64,000 nucleotides of DNA from Phragmites australis (taxonomy: Eukaryota; Streptophyta; Magnoliopsida; Poales; Poaceae): positions 36,723,501 through 36,787,500 of the forward strand of contig NC_084921.1 in the NCBI RefSeq assembly GCF_958298935.1, given 5' to 3'. A program made the position numbers and the translations under genes. Of this stretch, positions 36,780 through 49,395 are shown piece after piece. Below the pieces are notes generated by a model. The model searched no databases and was not told the DNA's origin. It worked only from the letters and a program-made list of their open reading frames with translations. Each line of letters starts with the position of its first letter. Within the stretch, counting starts at the first letter, position 1.

Positions 36780-37620
36780 AAGAATAGCATAGAAGAAGAA
36801 GCAAAGAAGGAAGTACACCTTCGCATGTACCATTAGAGGGAAATGGTCGACGCTATCATCATCGTCATCCACGCTTGGTAAGCACAAAATCCTTTCCGTC
36901 TCCCATAGTGTCCTTCCCCTAATCGGATCCAGTGGATCCATTGTCTTCGGATGAGGGGAGGACGGGGACAGCCTGCTCCTCAATTGCACCGACGGCAAAG
37001 GTATCATGCTAGTCCACTAGGTGGCGCCTAGCCATGCCTCCTTCGGCAGTAGCCTCCTCCCACGGTAGTGCCATGCACTGCCTTGTGAGGCGACATCCTC
37101 TCGAGGCAGTGACAGACGTCCACTAGGTCGCCAGCAACCGCTCGAGCGGCGGTGTTCCTCAAAGATTGATGGCGGTGTCCAACCACGCTCCCCGACAGTG
37201 GTCCACGGTGACGAGCCCATCTAGTGGCACCAGGTGAAGACACCAAATCGACGGCCAGATCTAGGGCGCTTCACCCTAATTCGGCAGTAGCCTGTCGCAC
37301 AGCAACTCCGCGACGATTGCCAACTTGATCCGGCACAAAGGGCCACCCCTACACGGCGGTGACAGTGGTCAGCTTGACATGCGATGACGGTAGCGTCCGG
37401 CCAGCCCCGAGGCGGCGCTGCCCTCCTGGCCAGGGCACCCAAAGCAACGATGATCAGCCCAGTTGCAGCGTCTAGCCATGCGGCGTGATGCAAAACAGGC
37501 GCCCGACTGAATCAATGGTGGTGGCTAGCCGAGGTGGCGGCAACCAAAGACGACGACCGGCTAGAGGCAACTTAGGGGTGGTTAGGGCAAACCCTAACCC
37601 TAAACCACCCCCAACGCCTG
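36780..37620. other. GC-rich block inside the copia leader, possible captured sequence
   Basis: A sharp rise in GC compared with AT-rich retrotransposon flanks. The minus-strand ORF 36669-37007 encodes an acidic segment (DDDDDS) followed by a hydrophobic helix (KVYFLLCFFFYAILASVVFM), but no family is recognised. A telomere-like CAAACCCTAACCCTAAACC sits at 37588-37606. A near-duplicate 30-mer follows at about 37650-37712 (GTTGCTG...CTCGAATAAATATAAT twice). Confidence 0.35.
37588..37606 (+). repeat. Short telomere-like repeat
   Basis: CAAACCCTAACCCTAAACC at the right edge of the GC-rich block; the same motif type occurs at 30384. Confidence 0.8.
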
Positions 37621-38226
37621 GCATATACTAGGCAGAATGATAGCGCGTTGCTGCGTCCGTCTCGAATAAATATAATGTTGCTGTGCTCATCTCGAATAAA
37701 TATAATGCTGGAATATTGTGTGATTTGTAGGTTGTAATTTGAAGGATATGATTAGTCTTTATTTATTTATTTATTTTACAGCTACACTCATTGGAACGTT
37801 GCGATTGTAGTTTTTTTATTTAATACGTCAAGGTCTATGGATCAATTATGTATTTTTTCTGTCAGGTATTTATATGTCAAGCTATTAAATTGACAGTGGT
37901 GTAATTCTTTTTATCTAATTTGTTTTTTTTTTTGTCATTGCTGTTTTTTAAGTATGAATCATCAATGGTGAGGGAAGCGGAGATCTAGAATTTTTTAATC
38001 TAATTTTGGGCTGGCGGCTAGATTTTATCTGGTCCTACGTGTATGAGGTAATAAATGGGAGAAGTATTAATTTAATAGTGAGGTCATGTTTTTTTTTTGC
38101 TGGCGGCTAAAGTTTCCGCCGACGACTAAAGTTTTTGAAGGGAAACGCTGGATTTTATCTGGGTGTACGTGTATGAGGAAATAAATGAGCGAGATATTTT
38201 GTTGTTTTTTAAAATGGAATAATTTT

Positions 38227-38317
38227 GTATGTATATATACACACATATATGTGTGTGTGTTTGTATATATACGTATATATATGTATGTATATATATATGT
38301 GTGTATATATGTATACA
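38227..38317. repeat. Compound (TA/TG)n microsatellite
   Basis: About 90 bp of almost unbroken alternating purine-pyrimidine with TATATA, CACACA and GTGTGTGT runs. Confidence 0.9.
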
Positions 38318-39039
38318 ATGAGCAGTTTTGATTGGTTGATTGACGTACCGTAGCATACATTACTCTTGCGTTAGTGAGCCATGGCCGAGTATACGGCAGC
38401 AAGCACAGGTATCGGAGTAATCATGTGTGCGTCCCAACACCCACCGCAGAGAGGAGTCCAGAAGCACACACGGACACATGCGAGGCGCGAGCCAACTTAG
38501 CATAGGCTTGCTACAGGTGCTACAGTGCTCGGCGTCCTGAGAGGGCTTTGATTCCTCCCCGCTTAGTATATAGTATTGATACGCTGAACCCATATGGGCA
38601 AGCGACTAATGGGCCGACACATTCGAGCCGTATGGGCCATTATGGGCTGACTGACCTAATAAAAGCCTGGCGCTATAAATTTTTCATTTAGATCCTTGAG
38701 GTTTTCTAAAATTGAGTACCTCTATATGTTTAAGTCTGAGGACTTAATATGTATTATGTTATGTTTTATTACATAATGTACGATTGCATTTTAGGCCCTT
38801 AGGTCTTAAGAAATTGCAAGTTATTGTGTATTAATGCAATCTTTATAGTATTACCTCAGTGATACATTATCATTTCATGTAATTGCAGTCTCTTACACAA
38901 TATATTCATTGCTTAATTGCAATTCAATATTTACATATTTCTGCATTTTTCAATATTTATTTAAGCTTCAGCTTAAATACTATACAAATGATTATGCGAA
39001 ACTTTGCAGTGATTACCTTATTATAGTATTAGCATAAAC

Positions 39040-39800
39040 GCAAGGTAGTAGAGTCTATGACATCAGTTGTGACTGTAGTCTCGCCCACCTTAATTGGAAT
39101 GGAGTCCATGTTATAGCAGCGAGTTACTCATCTACTATTTTGAGATCTACACCAAACGATGATTACCTTCAACGTGTTTTCCAATATTTTACATGCATAG
39201 AGACTAGTATTTGGTAGTGACTACATGTCAGCCACTTCATTAAAAATGGAGATCAATATATTAGCAATGAATATTTCACCTGTCATGAAGGTCTACACCA
39301 ATAATTATTCAATACTCACATTGAATTTTAATTTTGTATTATTACCTCATATTTAACATGTACATAGTCTATGTCTTTGGCAGTGACCACATGCCACCCA
39401 CTTCCTCAGAAGTGGAGTCTAAGACATTAGCAGTGAATTATCGCCTGTCTTGTATTGAAGGTTTACACCAAAATGTCACTCTTGATATATTTTGGTTCAT
39501 ATTTTTGCTTAAATAGCATAAATCATTGCAAAATATATTTAATGAATATCTTCTATAACATTGGTAAAACACAAAGCAGTGGAGAGTTTCTCGCCCACTA
39601 TCAGGAGATCTACATCATATTATATATCAATATGATGACTACCTTCAATGTGTATAACCAAAATTTATAGAACGTAGACTATATTTTGGTAGTGATTATC
39701 AAATCACCTATTCCCTTAGGAATGTAGAGCAAAACATTAGCAGCGACCTAGTCGTTTGTTCATTATAGAAGAGTACATCTATATTTAAGACACATCTTGA
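39040..39800. repeat. Degenerate tandem repeats in the copia leader
   Basis: A unit with TAGTGACTACATGTCAGCCA...GGAGTCTAAxACATTAGCAG... then TCTACACCAA recurs with starts near 39068, 39216, 39380 and 39690. Spacing is irregular (about 150-310 bp), so the copies are old. Repeated words: ATTAGCARYGAMYTA, TTGGTAGTGA, CCTTCAAYGTGT. Confidence 0.65.
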
Positions 39801-40900
39801 GTTTAAATTTTGCGTATATTTGAACATTTCTATGGTATTTAATTTACTATCATGGTAAATTAATTGAGTATGTGGCTCATATTTTCAATAAAAAGTTTAA
39901 TAAACTTGTTAGATGATCGCAACTATCTAACTTGAGCTATAGACATAAAACTCTATTTGACATTCCGATGACTAATATCAGCAATAATTGCACCTCAATT
40001 TGAAGCCCCAGTGGTATTTCGACAACTCAAATGTGTTGCCTTATATCTTTTTAAGGCGTCACCACCATTAAGATTCAGTATTTGATGAAAGATGATCTAC
40101 ATGCTTTTTGGACATCATTCAGAGAGTGCTATGATCAACAAAAAGGTTTTTCTTCTGACGAAAGTACCAGTAGCATATTATACCTCCGTTATTCATAAAT
40201 TATGTTCACAATTGCATTTTTGTGATCAACTCGTCTTATACACGGATATGATCGAGAAGATTTTATCCACTTTCTTTCTGGCTAACAGGGTATTTCCTCA
40301 GCAATACTGTACCTTGAAAAAATTCAAAGGAAAGTGGAAATGCAATATTAAGCAGAATTATTATGGATCCAACAAGGCGAATAGTATTTTTTAAACAAAA
40401 AATGATCAAAATGGCAACTTGTAAGTTTGTCATCAATATAGATGTACGAATCATCGTACTAAGAAATGCCATACCCCTAGATATTTGGTTGATGTATCCC
40501 TCATTTCTTTTGAAAAAGGAAAATAAATTTAAGGGGATAAGTTTAAATCTTACTTCAAATGGGAAATAATATGGAAGCAAGTTGTTCTTAATATATTCCT
40601 CAAGAGCATTACAACAACATGATCCAGTAGAAACTGAATAACTTCCTCAACAAAGGTAACATACTTGTGGAATTCAATTCTCAAGACATGTTTGAGATCT
40701 CAATTAGTCTCCTAAATCCTCAAGGATTATTATGAGCCTACCTCAGTACAACTAAATGTTGTAATTTGATTGTTATCATTACTTGTGTCTTTAAATGATA
40801 TAATTGATATGAATTCTATATATGAGTTAACTTTGATTTACTCTATATAGATTTTACAGGAAATATCAGATGAAGGAGGCAATATATTTAGTTGGCAATT

Positions 40901-43900
40901 TGTCGCGTCCTAAATTCTTAATCGCATGATTAAGTCTAATTATGTGTCATTAGCATCATGATTAGTTTTGAGACAATTTATTTTGGAATGTTAGTGCAAT
41001 TCGTTTGAAGTCAATCGAGCGAGAGAAATAATTTTGAGAGAGAAAATAATGAAATTCACAGTTAAAATGGACCATGTTCTCTAACACGTGGGCCCCACCA
41101 GGTGAGCCAACCACCCCATCTCTCAAGGGGCAGCAGCCCACCTGCTCCCCCTCTTTTTGCCTCACTCCACTCCCGTGCTCCCTCTCTCCTCAACCGGCTA
41201 AGCAAGGAGCTCCCCCTCTCACTCCCCTCTCAAGCTCCCTCGCTCCTTCTCCCCCAAAGTCCCACCTCAAGGGAAGGAATTGAGGTATGCATGTATCCAA
41301 TTCATTTTTGTTTTCCCGAAGCAGGCGTTCTTCCTCTTTCCGAGCTTTTCATCCTTCAACCGACGATCCCCAAGCTCAGCAAAGCATCTTGAGTGATTCT
41401 ACTAGGCTCCCATGGCATAGATGCACGTTTTGGTTGGATGAATCTCGAGTTTGAAGCTTCGGTTGCAAAGTTCTTGAGTTCTTGAGCTTTGGAGCTAAAA
41501 TGAGAATTTGAGTGAATTTTGAGTTAGGAATCATGTAGCTAGGTTGGTGAGTGAATTCTAGACTCTATAAACTCTCTCAAACATATTTTCCTTTGGTTTG
41601 GAGAAGCTTGCAAATCAAATCAGCCGAGATTTCCCCCTTGAAGCAGCATCTCTAGACATCCCACATAATCTGAATTGACCTGGATACTCCAGGTAAACCT
41701 GGAGAAACCCTATTGCATTGTCCTTGGGAACTATGACGATTTAGGGTGCAATTCGAGTCTAGAACCATTTATATAGTGTATATCCATGTTTTAGTGGAAT
41801 AGATTTAGTATGTGAGTTGAATCGGCTGGGGAAAACATTTTAGAACTCAACTCAACTAGAAATTGGATAATCCGAATCAACCCAAAGTGTCCGACCCAAT
41901 CTGGAGTATTCGGACTCGACCCGGAGGGTCCGGGTAAATAGCCGAGAGCCCCATTCGGAGCCTCGCCTGGAGTGTCTAGCCCAATCTGGAGTATTCGGAC
42001 TCACCCGGAGGTTCCAGGTTATTTTAAAAATAGCTATTCGAGAGCCCTCACCTGGAGGTTCATCCGAAGGTTTCGGAACCATGATACTCTGAGTTCAACT
42101 CGGAGTCTCCGGCCTCCAGTTACTTTTCGGTGTTGTTTAGATCACAAGTTTTTGTTATTCCTCCATATGTCTTACACCTTTAGCTTGTTGTTATGCATAT
42201 TGTAGCATACATTGTGCATTTCATTCATGCTCATCATTGCACCCGCTCTTCTTTAGTGAACGAAGAACCGGAGCATGTCACGACCGTGGTTGAAGGCGAC
42301 GCCAGTCTACCGGAGTTTTGCTAGTGTTGCGCGGGTAGCATAAGGCAAACTCCTGAGTAGCAAGTCAAGCATCTAAGCATACTTCTCTTATTAAATTGGA
42401 TCATGTGTCTAATGTGATAAATATGCTTTATGTATGTTTGCATGAGTTCAAGTCGATGTCGGGTTTATGATAGATAGAACATATGTTGATGTACTAGTTC
42501 TCCTATTTTGAATAATTGTTGATCTGTATTCTTGTAGCCTAGATTTAATATGATATCATCTAACTTAGAATGTTATCCGCGATGCTTAGCAAGTGCTTAG
42601 GTCCTCAGTAGAAGTCAAGCAATAAAATATTTTATCGTTCATGAGCATATACTTTAATTACTTATACAATGATCATAATGATAGGTTGATGGTGTCGGTT
42701 GGATGAGTGAGGTGGATGATGCGAGATGTGGGCGGTGTTAGGGGTGTTTGTCCTGCCCGGATGTAGAGTTCCCCTGGGTAGGTCAGGAGAGGGACCCAGA
42801 CACCGTAGACCATTTGCATCGTTTAAGCACCGATCGTTGTTGCAGTTGGCTTTAGCACTTTTCGTACTTACTACATGTCGTATATGGGAACGATAAGACA
42901 ATTACCGTTGTAGCTATAGCTTTTTGGCGTTCGGGTCGATGGGGTCGGGTATGAGGCCGGTTGGAGTATCTAGTTCACTCCGGGAGTAGTTCTGAATGAC
43001 CTCGCACCTATCGACGCATGATGAAACGGTCGGGGCTTATTGAAAAAGGTTGACATGAGTACCTCCTTGTATGGTCTTGTGTGGTCATGCAAGCCGTATG
43101 GTCCTCAAGTCGTATAAGTAAAGGAGTACCCCTGCATGGTGTAAAAATATTTTGAAATACCGCACTCTCGGTCATGAGCATGCTTTTATCTATTTATAGC
43201 AGTCGTAGAGTTACGAATGTGGTTTGGTATGATTGAGATTTTAAGATGGTTCGTTATAGATATTACTGTTATGGTTCCTTTTACATTATGTTTAGTTGAT
43301 GTTTACGGCTAGTTTGTTACCTTTGGTCAAGTATAGGTGCTCACACATGTTTATGTCAAATTTGCTTTTCACATATGAATTTACTTAACCATGTATCCGT
43401 ATTGTTGCTAACATCCCAATACATAATTCTTGGAGTCGGGTTATTTATAAGTGCCAGTTATGGATTAAGTCTTGCGAGTACCTTCATACTTAACTGCTCT
43501 ACAGATTTTGCAAGTGAGTAGGAGTTGGTTTTTGGCTACTTCACGTCCGTCGATGCGAGTGACGGGAATGAGTAGTGCATCCTACTCTTGGAGGTCGCAC
43601 GTTTGAGGTGAAGCCTAAGGGCATATGGCTTCACCCATCTTTTGTTTTTGTTGCATAGTTTTTTTTTGTTTAGGAGTTGAGCAGGTTTTAGTCTTCTCTT
43701 AGCTCTCTTTTGTTGTAAACTGTATTAACTTGGTGCATGCTTAAGAATTGTAATATAATGTTAATTATTCACTCTTTCTTAAGCTTTGTTGTGATGTTCC
43801 ATGTTGGAAAGGCATGTATTCCGATATTGAGCACAAAACACGTGCCAGGACTACCGGAGCGAAATTCTGATTAATCATTGAAGTCGTGATTAAAAAATGA

Positions 43901-43940
43901 TCGACTTAATGATTAATTAGAATATTATTTGGACGATTTC
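40901..43940 (+). repeat. Non-coding solo-LTR-like insertion in the copia element
   Basis: The left end is TGTCGCGTCCTAAATTCTTA; the right end reads TTAGAATATTATTTGGACGA, which looks like a mutated inverse of the left end (expected ...GGACGCGACA). About 3.04 kb with no ORF of interest. It holds a pyrimidine-rich tract (41100-41280), a GC-rich segment with repeated CCGGAG/TCCGGG words (41870-42110), and long AT-rich tracts. Copia coding sequence resumes directly after it, so it inserted into copia. Size and content fit a solo LTR of a long-LTR gypsy lineage. A target duplication was not visible. Confidence 0.6.
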
Positions 43941-44686
43941 TCATATAATTGTACCACTAATACAATATTAAGGCACGCAAAGTATTTCCATACTTTTAAA
44001 AAAATGCAATGAAATAATATGACTAGCACTAGATGCAATGCATTGATTGTCAGTTCTAACAGAGCCACAATCACTCTCCTAATGGGTACTCAAAATAATA
44101 ATCGAGGATACAGTCATGTATCTTGATTCCACACATACCATGTTAAATTACAAAGATATCTATCAAAATAGTTTTCCTTAGAAACTCATAATAACAACAA
44201 TAATGAATATTTCTTCATCACTATAACAGATATGCCAAGCAAATGCTTGAGAAAATTCCAATTGTATCATACATATATCAATCACGTAACACATGTTGCA
44301 TTCAAGATAATTTTTTAAAATCTGATTAAATTCAAGAATTGTCATGATCACCTTGGTCATTCTGGTTTATGGATGATAAGAAAAATTATCAACAATTCTA
44401 TTGGTTACAACAATAATGTTGCAAAATTCTCAAAATCTTCATATTTTGTATGCACCACATGTGCCATAAGGAAATTAATTTTAAGACACTCTTACCTTAA
44501 AATTACATATGAGTCATTCATTTTCTTTGAACGCATTCAAGGAGATATATGTAGTCATATTCAACAATTATATTGACCATTAAGGTAATTTACGATGCTC
44601 ATAGATGCATCTACAAAATTATTACTCAAATTATGAGCAAATTATCCTGAACATAGGATAAATCCATTGAAATGGATAATACTGTT

Positions 44687-44790
44687 GAAATCATTTCACA
44701 GGCCCTCAATGATTATTGCATGACCTTAGACATTCCATGAAATTATTTCATGGGCCCTCAATGATTATTGCATGGTCATAGATATTTTCA
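44687..44790. repeat. 52-bp tandem duplication in the copia integrase remnant
   Basis: GAAATCATTTCACAGGCCCT at 44687 and GAAATTATTTCATGGGCCCT at 44739 continue alike through CAATGATTATTGCATG. The 52-bp step shifts frame, adding to the damage of this copy. Confidence 0.8.
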
Positions 44791-46321
44791 TCCGCAAATG
44801 GAATGAAAACAATAAGATGGTGAGATAAAAAGCGAGGCTTCTAACATAAGGGTTCACACAGAGACTCAACATCGATTTTTGATGAAACATAATCTCCATT
44901 TATAAGTGAAATAATAGTCGTATGTTTAATATTATTGGTAGAATCTAGTCACTAGATTCAGATATTTATATGAAAGTCCCTGAAAGGCTTACGGTTCTAA
45001 ATTCCAAAGTAAATCGCAATATATATTGTGTAAAGTCACTTCATGACTTAAAACAATCGGATAAAATATGGTACAAACTGACCGAATGAGTTCCTTATGC
45101 AGAAGAGTTACTCAAATGATGATTGCTCATATGTGTTTACGAAGAAATCATCAAAAGGATTTTGAATCATCTCAGTGTACATAAATGATCTCCATATCAT
45201 CAGAAATATACAAGAAGCACTTAATCATCTTAAGACGAAATTTTAGATGAATAATTTAGGTAAAATCAAATTTTACTTAAGTCTATAACTTGAGCATATA
45301 CCATCAGAAATGCTTGTCTATTAGTTTGTATATATCCAGAAGATAATGAAGAAATTCAATATAGATATATCATCTAAATACCTATGATCGTTTAATCCCT
45401 TGAAATGGACAAAGATTCACTCACATCTCAGAATGATAAAGAGATATTAAGACATGAAGTTCCATATCTCAGTACCTTTATATCGCTAATATATCTTGTA
45501 AATTGCAACATGTCTGATATTGTATTTGCAGATAACTTACTAGCTAAATATAGCGCAACTCTAATAAAATGCTATTGAGCGGGAGTAAAGGGTATCCTCA
45601 GATATTTCTAGGGTACAAAATCAAGAAACCCAAAATATAATTATGATTGGATATACAGATAATGGCTATTTATTTAATTCCCTTAATGGCAAATCATAGA
45701 TAGATTTTATATTCTTATATGGTAGAAAAACATTTTCATGAAAGCCATCAAAATCAGACTCTCGTGGCTACTTTCACTAATCATTCTAAAATAATTATAT
45801 GAAGCATCATATGAATATGTATGGCTTCACAAAATGATTAACCACACACGCATCGTGTGTTATTGGTTCATTAGAATTATCTATCATAATCTATTGAGAT
45901 AATATTGCTTGTATTATTGAAATACTTTGCAAACAATATCATGTGATAATATTACAGATTTATTCAGTAAGTCTTTATCAACATATTTATTCAATTAATG
46001 AAATTAGTATAAGACGATTTTAAGATATGCAAAGCTCAGGGGAGTAAATCTCTAGTACATAACATGTTATGGTACTCGGATCATAAATATCACACTCTTT
46101 TCCTTTATGAATTTTTCAATATTGTTTCTCATATAAGATTTTTAATAAAACAATATCAATACAAGCAGATATACCATAACATTTTCTCCTTATTTTTCTT
46201 ACTAAATTTTTAAGGAGTTTTTAATGACATATTATGATTATTTCTCCTCATATTTTTCACATGGTTTTTGAAGGGGATTTTATTGCGTTATATATAGATG
46301 ACCAAATTAATTAAAGGGGAG

Positions 46322-46535
46322 TGTTACAATATAAATGTTAATGATCAATTAGATACCTATTGGAGAATGATGTCTTCTCAAAAGAACACCTATCGAGAAG
46401 AGATGCCTTCCTAAAAAGACATGAACTTATTCCTTCGTTTTATATAAATCAAAATAAGTATAACGAAAAAATTAACAAGATTTCATTCTTTACTCTATCT
46501 CATGTCTACTGTCTTATTACTGTTACATTGCAACA
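46322..46535 (+). repeat. 3' LTR of the Ty1/copia element
   Basis: TGTTACAATATAAATG at 46322 directly follows the polypurine tract. The end ...TTACATTGCAACA at 46535 gives matching short inverted termini (TGTTRC/GYAACA). 214 bp, a short LTR as in Tos17-like copia elements. It matches 36515-36640 in its right half. Confidence 0.75.
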
Positions 46536-48939
46536 CAAACTTCGTTTCTTTCAATGTGCGAGAACAGAAACAATCGAGATCTAAGACTAGAATGTCCAAG
46601 TGCATCGGAGAGGACTTTTTCCCATTCAAAGCCCAAAATGTTACACGCTTTGTGGCTTTTTTTCTTTTTGTCACGCATGTTTCTAGCATGGCACAGTGCT
46701 CATGAGTCATGTCCACTTACGAGAAAAGAAAGTAATCCTTCCGCATTAGAGATTTATTTGACAGAGCTTTCAAAACAGTTTTTTAATTAGAATCAGGATA
46801 ACTCTGTTAAATAGTAGTTCTAAGCTTTTAGTTTTTTGAGTGGAATCCGTGATTATCTGAAATGAACTAGAAGTTGAGAGGTTAAAAAAACAGCTTCACC
46901 TAATTCACTTTTCACACAGAATCATTTTCTTCATATAATTTATTCTGAAAATTACTATAAAATCATTTTCAGTCACAAAATTACTTTAAAAATTACTTTG
47001 ATAGACAGGAAATTCGGCCCACCTAAACGGGTGCCCAGCTACTCCACAGCCTGACACTTTACAGTACAACCATCAACCATGCATCGCCAGGACACCAACA
47101 CCGTTTGATTGATGCTTGTATCCAGTGCTGAGCTAAAAAAACACCGTTTGGTCCAGCAATGTTATAGGCAGCCTAAGGAACCTATACATATTACTACTTG
47201 CTAGGTTCTGATTCTCATGATAGATCTTAGCGTACCTCGATACTGTCGATACCAGTGTTTCCAATTCCCAATGAATTTAGACCTTTCCTGCGTGTATGTT
47301 TCAAGAACGGCTCAGATAAAACTTAATCGAGTTCAGATGTACTAAGATAGAAGCAGCACATATATCAGCTCTGTTGAAAAGAACTGCACATACCTAGAGC
47401 CAGAGTTTAATATAGATAGAAGCAGCACATATATCAGCTCTGTTGCACACCTAATGATCAAGCGATGAAGAATACCAGTGAGGTTAGGATAGGAATTGAT
47501 TTGTGGGCTCCTTCGTCATCAAACTTAAAAGAGATTCTCAAGAGGGAGGCCGGCTAAGGGAGGAGGTGAGCGCGAAGTTGGTCACAGGCAATGGAGGACA
47601 ACTGGCAGATCAGTGTGGAGGTAGGGGAAGCAAAGATGTCGGGTTAACACGGTGACAGACTGCGTTAGTGGAAATAGGTGGAGAAGGGTGGGAGGCAAGG
47701 GTGACCACGCGGACTTGATTAAAGGGTGGGGATCGCGAGCGCGAGAGAGTGGTCAGAAGGTTGAAGAAGAGTGTGAGCCATTGCTTGGTTGAAATATAGC
47801 AACACCCTAAGTTAAATCAGATTACCTGTTATAAATAGCTAAATCGAAGCTATGGCAAAGTGGTAATATAGCTTCAGATTACTGCAATATAGCTGTGATG
47901 GTTGCATGATGACATCTTTACTGTTGCAAAGGTGCTATGCCAGAACACAGAAGATGGACAGGTATATCATCAGACAGCTTTGCAACCGTTAGCAAAGCCT
48001 TTTTCCGCATTGCTGTTTGTTCATCATTTTTGGGTTTTAATTTCTCGATGGGTTAGGGTGCTTGGCGTGCCTTGAAGATGGGGGCTGCTCTGCTCCGCAG
48101 TAGAGGTGTTGGTGTGCACCGGAAGAACGTCGCTGTTGCGTTTGGATCTGGTAGCGACTCTAAATGAATGATTGATTGGAGTGGTGGCACTCTAAATACC
48201 AGTCAGGGCTCTTAGTATTGCAATGATGCCTATGGTGAGTCTGCGTGCCGCTGTGGTAACCAAGAACAACTGAAGACAATTGCAGGTTACGTTCTTTCTT
48301 TCAACCCAACTATATTTTATTGTAGGCTTGTACCTGTCTTCACTTTCCAGTCTGCTCCCCTTCTTAGTACAACATGAATATGTCAATAGTTACCTATACA
48401 GTTGTTCGTTAATATTTTTTTTATCTACCAGTAAAATTCTTGCAATGCTGGATGCTGGGAGCACACTAAATTGGCATTGCCGGAGACGCTTCTGAGAAGC
48501 TACTGGATGAAGCAGAGACATGGTAGCTTCAAGTAATTGCAATATGGTGTTCAGTGTGATGAAAAAAGAAGTGCATCACAATGTTTGAATATTTCTGCTC
48601 CTTTTCTTCTAGGACTTAAAAAGAATCATGTAGTTCATGCTAGAAGTGATTATTTCCTTTCGTATCTGTTCATGTTTTTGTTGATTGATGTCTGATAAAT
48701 AAGAAACAAGAAGATAATATGAATTTCTATAAAACAATGGATCGTTAGTTCATACATAAGTAATATTGAATAATTGGTAGTCTTATCAACAACCAAAGGA
48801 AGATCATTTCTCCGCTCCATGTATGCAGGTTTTTTTATGTTTGTTCTTCACATAATGTACCTGCACATGTAGAAATGAACTGCAGGAATTCTTTCTCTGC
48901 ATTCTTTTTTGTTATGGTCCCCGGTTTTACTGTGAACAT
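46536..48939. other. Gene-free flank with AT-rich and low-copy DNA
   Basis: No recognised gene. At about 46780-47035 an AT-rich stretch ends in CCTAAACGGGTGCCC, which may be one terminus of a hAT-like MITE; the other end was not found. A 32-bp direct repeat (47345-47376 and 47414-47445) is the only other structure noted. Confidence 0.4.
47345..47445. repeat. 32-bp direct repeat pair
   Basis: AGATAGAAGCAGCACATATA continuing to CAGCTCTGTTG is present twice, identical, 69 bp apart. Confidence 0.9.
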
Positions 48940-49395
48940 TTGTCTAACAAGTTAAGCAAGACAATCGAACAGATGGAACGGCGAAGTATGGAGGTAGTCG
49001 AGATCGATTTCGAGGACATCATATTCTACAAGGGCAAGCTCTGCGGGATCGACACGCGGGAGTTTGTGCACGTCTTCGCTGTGACCGATGGCGCGGACGG
49101 CGAGCTGACGGTGTCCCGAGCGCGGGCCAGGATGGTCGGGCACGAGCCCATGCGGCCGCGCCCGGAGCGCGGCGTCGAGCGGGAGGACCCTCTCCGCTTC
49201 GTGTCCCGCTACCTGGTGGAGTCCCGCGGGAGGCTGCTCCTTGTGCTTCGCTACGCCGCACAACAGCCGCTCGCCGCCAACATGGCTCTACGTCTCCAGC
49301 TGATGGTAGCCAACCTAGCTATTCATCTCTGTTTGTCTGCTGCTGCACGCCTCGCTTCAGCTCGATCGGGTCGATGCTATCCTATTCACGTCTAG
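48940..49395 (+). pseudogene. DUF295 (KIB-type) F-box-protein fragment
   Basis: The 151-codon frame contains EIDFEDIIFYKGKLCGIDTR, VFAVTD and SRYLVESRGRLLLVLRYA, the central part of the DUF295 propeller. The same SRYLVESRGxLLxVLR block is in the intact gene at 57299-58501. There is no F-box upstream and the C-terminal third is missing; after RYAAQQPLAAN the translation no longer resembles the family. GC rises within the fragment and falls on both sides. The ATG at 48976 follows CAATCGAACAG, which could act as a splice acceptor, but no upstream exon is seen. Most likely a truncated copy; a short expressed protein cannot be excluded. Confidence 0.7.

Larger units (their letters stand above)
36641..46321 (+). 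mobile_element. Ty1/copia retrotransposon internal region, heavily decayed and interrupted
   Basis: Copia domains occur in order on the plus strand, all broken by stops and shifts. Gag: 40092-40394 (LCSQLHFCDQL, TDMIEKILSTFFLANRV). GAG-pre-integrase: about 43950-44580 (HAKYFHTFKK, RATITLLMGTQ, MIRKIINNSIGYN, LERIQGDIC-like FFERIQGDIC). Integrase scraps: 44600-44800 (KSIEMDNTVE). RT/RNase H: about 44820-46050 (DLKQSDKIWYKLTE, EVPYLSTFISLIYLV, ADNLLAKYSA, ITDLFSKSL). The polypurine tract AAAGGGGAG (46313-46321) abuts the 3' LTR. A roughly 3-kb non-coding insertion (40901-43940) separates gag from pol. A GC-rich block at 36780-37620 and repeats at 39040-39800 lie in the leader. No target-site duplication was found. 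Confidence 0.85.

Noticed and set aside
36421..46540. Target-site duplication for the copia element
   Set aside because: The flanking five bases (TGATC and CAAAC) do not match, and the left LTR boundary is itself uncertain.
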